Assembly: GCA_016781725.1 (NCBI GenBank)
Contig: JADDPU010000349.1
Coordinates: forward strand, 30,457-46,030
Direction: 5' to 3'
DNA length: 15,574 bases
Source of the DNA: Rubrobacter sp.
GTDB taxonomy: Bacteria > Actinomycetota > Rubrobacteria > Rubrobacterales > Rubrobacteraceae
Under the pieces are notes generated by a model that was not told where the DNA came from, did no database searches, and saw only the letters and a program-made list of their open reading frames with translations. Made by a program: the position numbers and the translations under genes. This document shows, in pieces, positions 13,053 through 15,574 of this stretch (position 1 is the first letter of the stretch; the number at the start of each line of letters is the position of its first letter).

Positions 13053-14363
13053 CTACTTCTCGGCGACCGCCTCCCGCGCGAGCCGCAAGAGCTCCCCGTC
13101 GAGCCCCTCGCCCACGGGGTCGTTGTCGCAGTACACGACCATCTTCCCTTCCGCAGCACCCCGGCGCGTCACGACGTCCACAGCCGCCGCCTTTATCTCC
13201 GTAAGGTAGGCCTCGGCGCCCTTCATCCCGTCGAGGTCGGCGGCGAGCCGCTTCCGGTCAGAGAGGTTGCCCGAGGTCGCTACGACCTCGCAGCCGTAGT
13301 GCGTCTCGAGGTGCCGCGCGAGCCCGTCTAGCACAACCGGCGGCGCCGTCGAGACGTAGGCGACCCGCAGGCCCTCGATCTCTTTGACCGGCCGCGGCCT
13401 GAAGACCGTGGGGATCACTGCCAGCTCCGGCTTGACTTCCCGCACGGCCTCCAGTAGTTCGCCTACCTTCTCCTCGCCCGCCATCGGCTCCTCGCTCATC
13501 GTCAGGAGCAGCAGGTCGGAGATGAGCAGGCGGTAGGCGCCGAGGAAGCCCACGATGTACTCGGGGTCCTGGTGGGCGCCGGCGACTAGCACGCGCCGCT
13601 CGACTTCGACCGGCGGGATCGCAGCCCCCGAGCCGTCGAAGATGGTGACGCGGGTGTCGAGGCCGTTGGCGATCTTGGCTCCCTCGAGGACGTTGGAGAC
13701 GAACGGTTCTCCGGCCAGCCCGCCGCCGCACCTGCGGCACCCTACGGTCGTTACCCGGCTCAGGGCCGCCGTCTCGTAGTAGTCGCTCGCCGCGTGCGCC
13801 CCGCGCCCGAGGGCCTCGAGCAGGTAGTCGCTCCCTACCTCCATCTTGTGGCCCTCGATCACCTCCGGACGTGGGGGGCCGCCGCGGCCCATCGAGACGA
13901 CGCCGGGATCAAAGCCCTCCCGCGCCAGCAGACGCGCCAGGTAGCCGCTGATCGCCGTCTTGCCGACCCTCTTTCCGGTCCCGACGACCGCGAGCGCGGG
14001 TTTGGTCGAGACGGCCCGCAGCTCCGGCGGCCTGATCTCGAAATCGCTGCCGACGTAGCGCGCCCCGGCGCGAAGGGCCAACGAGGCAATCCTCATCCGC
14101 TCCCTGTAGCCGACCACGGGCTCGTCCGAGAGGTCTACCACTACCTCCACCTCGTGAGCGGCCAAGGCCTTCCCGACGGCCGAGACGGGGTCGGCGCCGG
14201 TGACCAGGGGCAGGCCGTAGTCGGTTCCCTCCTTAAGCTTCTCTGTGCCGCCGAGGAGGGCCGCGGCTACCCCTTCGGCGCCCAGGGACTCGCGGACGCT
14301 CTGGATGGCGTCGAGGACCACGGGCGGGTAGTGCTCGCCGTCGATCAGGAAGAGAGCCCGCAC
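13053..14363 (-). CDS. cpgS: Cyclic 2,3-diphosphoglycerate synthetase homologue
   Basis: The family, best known from thermophilic methanogens, cyclises 2,3-diphosphoglycerate with ATP to cyclic 2,3-DPG, a thermoprotective osmolyte and phosphate store. Recognised features of the 436 residues are the N-terminal FLIDGEHYPPVVLDAI (5-20), DLSDEPVVGYRERMRIAS (77-94) and the P-loop VVGTGKRVGKTAISGYLARL (125-144). MGRGGPPRPEVIEG, VTTVGCRRCGGG (a CxxC pair), GSGAAIPP and the C-terminal EIKAAAVDVVTRRG also fit. Length is close to the archaeal enzyme. The GTG start at 14363 lies six bases after a metallophosphoesterase stop, with AGGG upstream, so the two genes form an operon. Assignment rests on family motifs recalled by eye; substrate in this organism is inferred. 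Confidence 0.85.
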   Translation of the reverse strand: MRALFLIDGEHYPPVVLDAIQSVRESLGAEGVAAALLGGTEKLKEGTDYGLPLVTGADPVSAVGKALAAHEVEVVVDLSDEPVVGYRERMRIASLALRAGARYVGSDFEIRPPELRAVSTKPALAVVGTGKRVGKTAISGYLARLLAREGFDPGVVSMGRGGPPRPEVIEGHKMEVGSDYLLEALGRGAHAASDYYETAALSRVTTVGCRRCGGGLAGEPFVSNVLEGAKIANGLDTRVTIFDGSGAAIPPVEVERRVLVAGAHQDPEYIVGFLGAYRLLISDLLLLTMSEEPMAGEEKVGELLEAVREVKPELAVIPTVFRPRPVKEIEGLRVAYVSTAPPVVLDGLARHLETHYGCEVVATSGNLSDRKRLAADLDGMKGAEAYLTEIKAAAVDVVTRRGAAEGKMVVYCDNDPVGEGLDGELLRLAREAVAEK

Positions 14364-14369
14364 CGAGCC

Positions 14370-15194
14370 CTAGCTGATCGAGCGCCGCTGGCCGCGGTCC
14401 CCGGGCCTGCCGTCCCCCTGTATCTCCTCGTAGTGGCGGTACTGGTGGGTCTCGGCGTCGAAGTCCACGATCAGCTCGCGGTCCTTGAACGGGTACTTGC
14501 GGAAGACCCTCACCCGCCCGTCATCGATCTCGATGACGTTGTAGCAGGGGCGGGTGTTGCCGCGCAGGCGGGTCGTCGAGGCCGTCCCCGCGTTCACTAT
14601 AAACATATTCTCGAGCTTCCACGAGTACGGCACGTGCTTGTGCCCGGAGAGGACGAGGTCGACCTCGGTGTCGGTGAGCAACTCGAGCACGTCCCCGGCG
14701 TCGTAGATGATGTTGCGCTCCCTACCCGTGCCGGGGATCGGGATCAGGTGGTGGTGGATCACGAATATCTTGAGCTTGTCCTGGGCCCTCGCGAAGGTCT
14801 CGTGGATAAAGTCGTAGTGCTCGCGCCCAACCCTGCCGTCGTCGAGGTCGGGCTCCGAGGAGTCGACAGCGACCATGACCGCGTCCTCGAAATCTATGGT
14901 CGAGTACCTGTCTCCGAAGAGCCGCTCGAAGTGGATGTAGCCCACGTTGCGCGAATCGTGGTTGCCCGGGATCACCATGACGCGCTCGCATTGGATCCGC
15001 TGGACGTACTCGGCGGCCGTCTCGAACTCCTGGCGGTAACCGGCGTTGGTCAGATCGCCCGAGACCACTACCGCCGTCGGATCCATGTCGTTGATCTCGA
15101 GTATCGAGCGCTCTAGCAGGTCGGGGATAAAGTACGGGCTGCCGCAGTGGATGTCGCTGATCTGGCAGATGGTCAGCCGGCCCTGCGCGTCCAT
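14370..15194 (-). CDS. Calcineurin-like metallophosphoesterase (class III phosphodiesterase type)
   Basis: A 274-residue cytoplasmic binuclear-metal phosphoesterase. All family motifs are present: Asp14-x-His16 (SDIHCG), Asp47 (VVSGDLTNAG), Asn78-His79 (IPGNHDSRN), the histidine cluster FVIHHHLIPIPG (145-156) and Gly-His-Lys-His (184-187). The organisation resembles CpdA/Icc-type cyclic nucleotide phosphodiesterases, but the substrate cannot be read from sequence. It shares an operon with the cDPG synthetase six bases downstream, so it may act on cyclic DPG or a related phosphoester; that is inference. ATG at 15194 was chosen: GGGGAG precedes it closely, and the -10 box at 15235-15240 lies downstream of the longer GTG frame at 15260. 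Confidence 0.9.
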   Translation of the reverse strand: MDAQGRLTICQISDIHCGSPYFIPDLLERSILEINDMDPTAVVVSGDLTNAGYRQEFETAAEYVQRIQCERVMVIPGNHDSRNVGYIHFERLFGDRYSTIDFEDAVMVAVDSSEPDLDDGRVGREHYDFIHETFARAQDKLKIFVIHHHLIPIPGTGRERNIIYDAGDVLELLTDTEVDLVLSGHKHVPYSWKLENMFIVNAGTASTTRLRGNTRPCYNVIEIDDGRVRVFRKYPFKDRELIVDFDAETHQYRHYEEIQGDGRPGDRGQRRSIS

Positions 15195-15234
15195 GTTCTC
15201 CCCGGTTTCGTCGGCCACGAGATGCCCCGAGAAA

Positions 15235-15240
15235 AGTATA
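15235..15240 (-). promoter_or_regulatory. -10 box of the phosphoesterase-cDPG synthetase operon
   Basis: TATACT on the minus strand gives a TSS near 15228 and a leader of about 34 bases before ATG 15194. The -35 region is weak (no TTGACA-like hexamer at 16-18 bp). The 133-base gap to argS otherwise shows only a 7-codon ORF (15282-15305) after GAGGGG. Confidence 0.5.
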
Positions 15241-15393
15241 ACAGAGCGCCTGTCAGGCACACCCCGAGCTGCGACGGTGCGTTAGAGGGGAGGGTTGAGG
15301 TTCATCTTCCCCTCTTCCTTGCCGCCGTAGTGGCGCAGGGTCACGTGGAGGGTTAGTGGGAGCGGCTCCAGCGGATTCGTTCTACTAGAGCTT

Positions 15394-15574
15394 TCACATC
15401 TTCTCGGGAGCGCTGACCCCGAGAAGATCCAGGCCCAAGCGCAGCACGGTCTTGGTGGCGGCGCACAGCGCCAGCCGCCCGGCCCGCAGGTCCGCATCCT
15501 CCACGAGGACCCGGTGCACCGTGTAGAACTGGTGGAAGCGCGTGGCGAGGGTCTCGAGGTAGGTCGGGATCGGG
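15394..15574 (-). CDS. argS: Arginyl-tRNA synthetase, C-terminal fragment at window edge
   Basis: The last 59 or so residues of an ArgRS are visible on the minus strand, and the gene continues beyond the right edge. The segment includes IPTYLETLATRFHQFYTVHRV, RLALCAATKTVLRLGLDLLG and the end VSAPEKM. This is the DALR anticodon-binding domain, with the typical helix that contacts the tRNA(Arg) anticodon and the usual LLG(V/I)xAPExM C-terminus. The catalytic HIGH-like region lies outside. The TGA stop at 15394-15396 is followed by 133 bases before the next operon's promoter region; no clear terminator is seen. Confidence 0.93.
   Translation of the reverse strand, partial: PIPTYLETLATRFHQFYTVHRVLVEDADLRAGRLALCAATKTVLRLGLDLLGVSAPEKM

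Noticed and set aside
13794..15116. 440-codon plus-strand open frame opposite the cDPG synthetase and phosphoesterase
   Set aside because: It is a GC-driven shadow of two motif-bearing genes; similar shadows lie opposite prfA (8006-8938) and rho (10817-11815).
15282..15305. Seven-codon ORF (MNLNPPL) after GAGGGG
   Set aside because: It is too short to judge and lies upstream of the predicted TSS of the next operon, so it would not be on that transcript; chance is likely.

Overview
The window is a GC-rich bacterial chromosome segment. It most likely comes from a deep-branching actinobacterium of the Rubrobacter type. This is inferred from base composition, frequent TTG/GTG starts, an actinobacterial-style Rho with a long low-complexity insertion, and a bacterial homologue of cyclic 2,3-diphosphoglycerate synthetase; no 16S gene is present to prove it. 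Nearly all genes lie on the minus strand, so transcription runs from high to low coordinates. The two exceptions, a TetR regulator and a TnpB transposon gene, are both on the plus strand and look like insertions into an old conserved block.

Right part (about 11.85-15.57 kb): the 3' end of argS; a two-gene operon of a metallophosphoesterase and a cyclic 2,3-diphosphoglycerate synthetase homologue; then a GlpX-family (class II fructose-1,6-bisphosphatase) gene. The GlpX protein has substitutions at several expected active-site positions and no ordinary start codon.

Middle part (4.2-11.85 kb): rho, with its own consensus-like promoter and an intrinsic terminator, then a tight operon rpmE (zinc-free L31) - DUF1385 membrane protein - prfA - prmC - tsaC/sua5. 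After a 339-base gap holding a good promoter and a structured leader, glyA and upp follow with overlapping ends. This translation/one-carbon/pyrimidine order resembles the block that precedes the ATP synthase operon in many Firmicutes.

Left part (1-4.2 kb): a TnpB-only IS200/IS605-type element abuts the upp stop codon and separates upp from a dCMP deaminase gene. Beyond it is a TetR regulator divergent from a 52-codon small ORF, with a nested palindromic operator between them. The ATP synthase operon then begins with an AtpZ-like protein, AtpI and AtpB (subunit a, cut by the window edge). Its promoter is placed so that the transcript should be nearly or fully leaderless.

The most promising points are the divergent TetR/small-ORF operator, the diverged GlpX with a possible ATT or ATA start, the cDPG synthetase/phosphoesterase pair, the structured glyA leader, and the TnpB element ending in the upp stop codon. 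No rRNA, tRNA or CRISPR array was seen.
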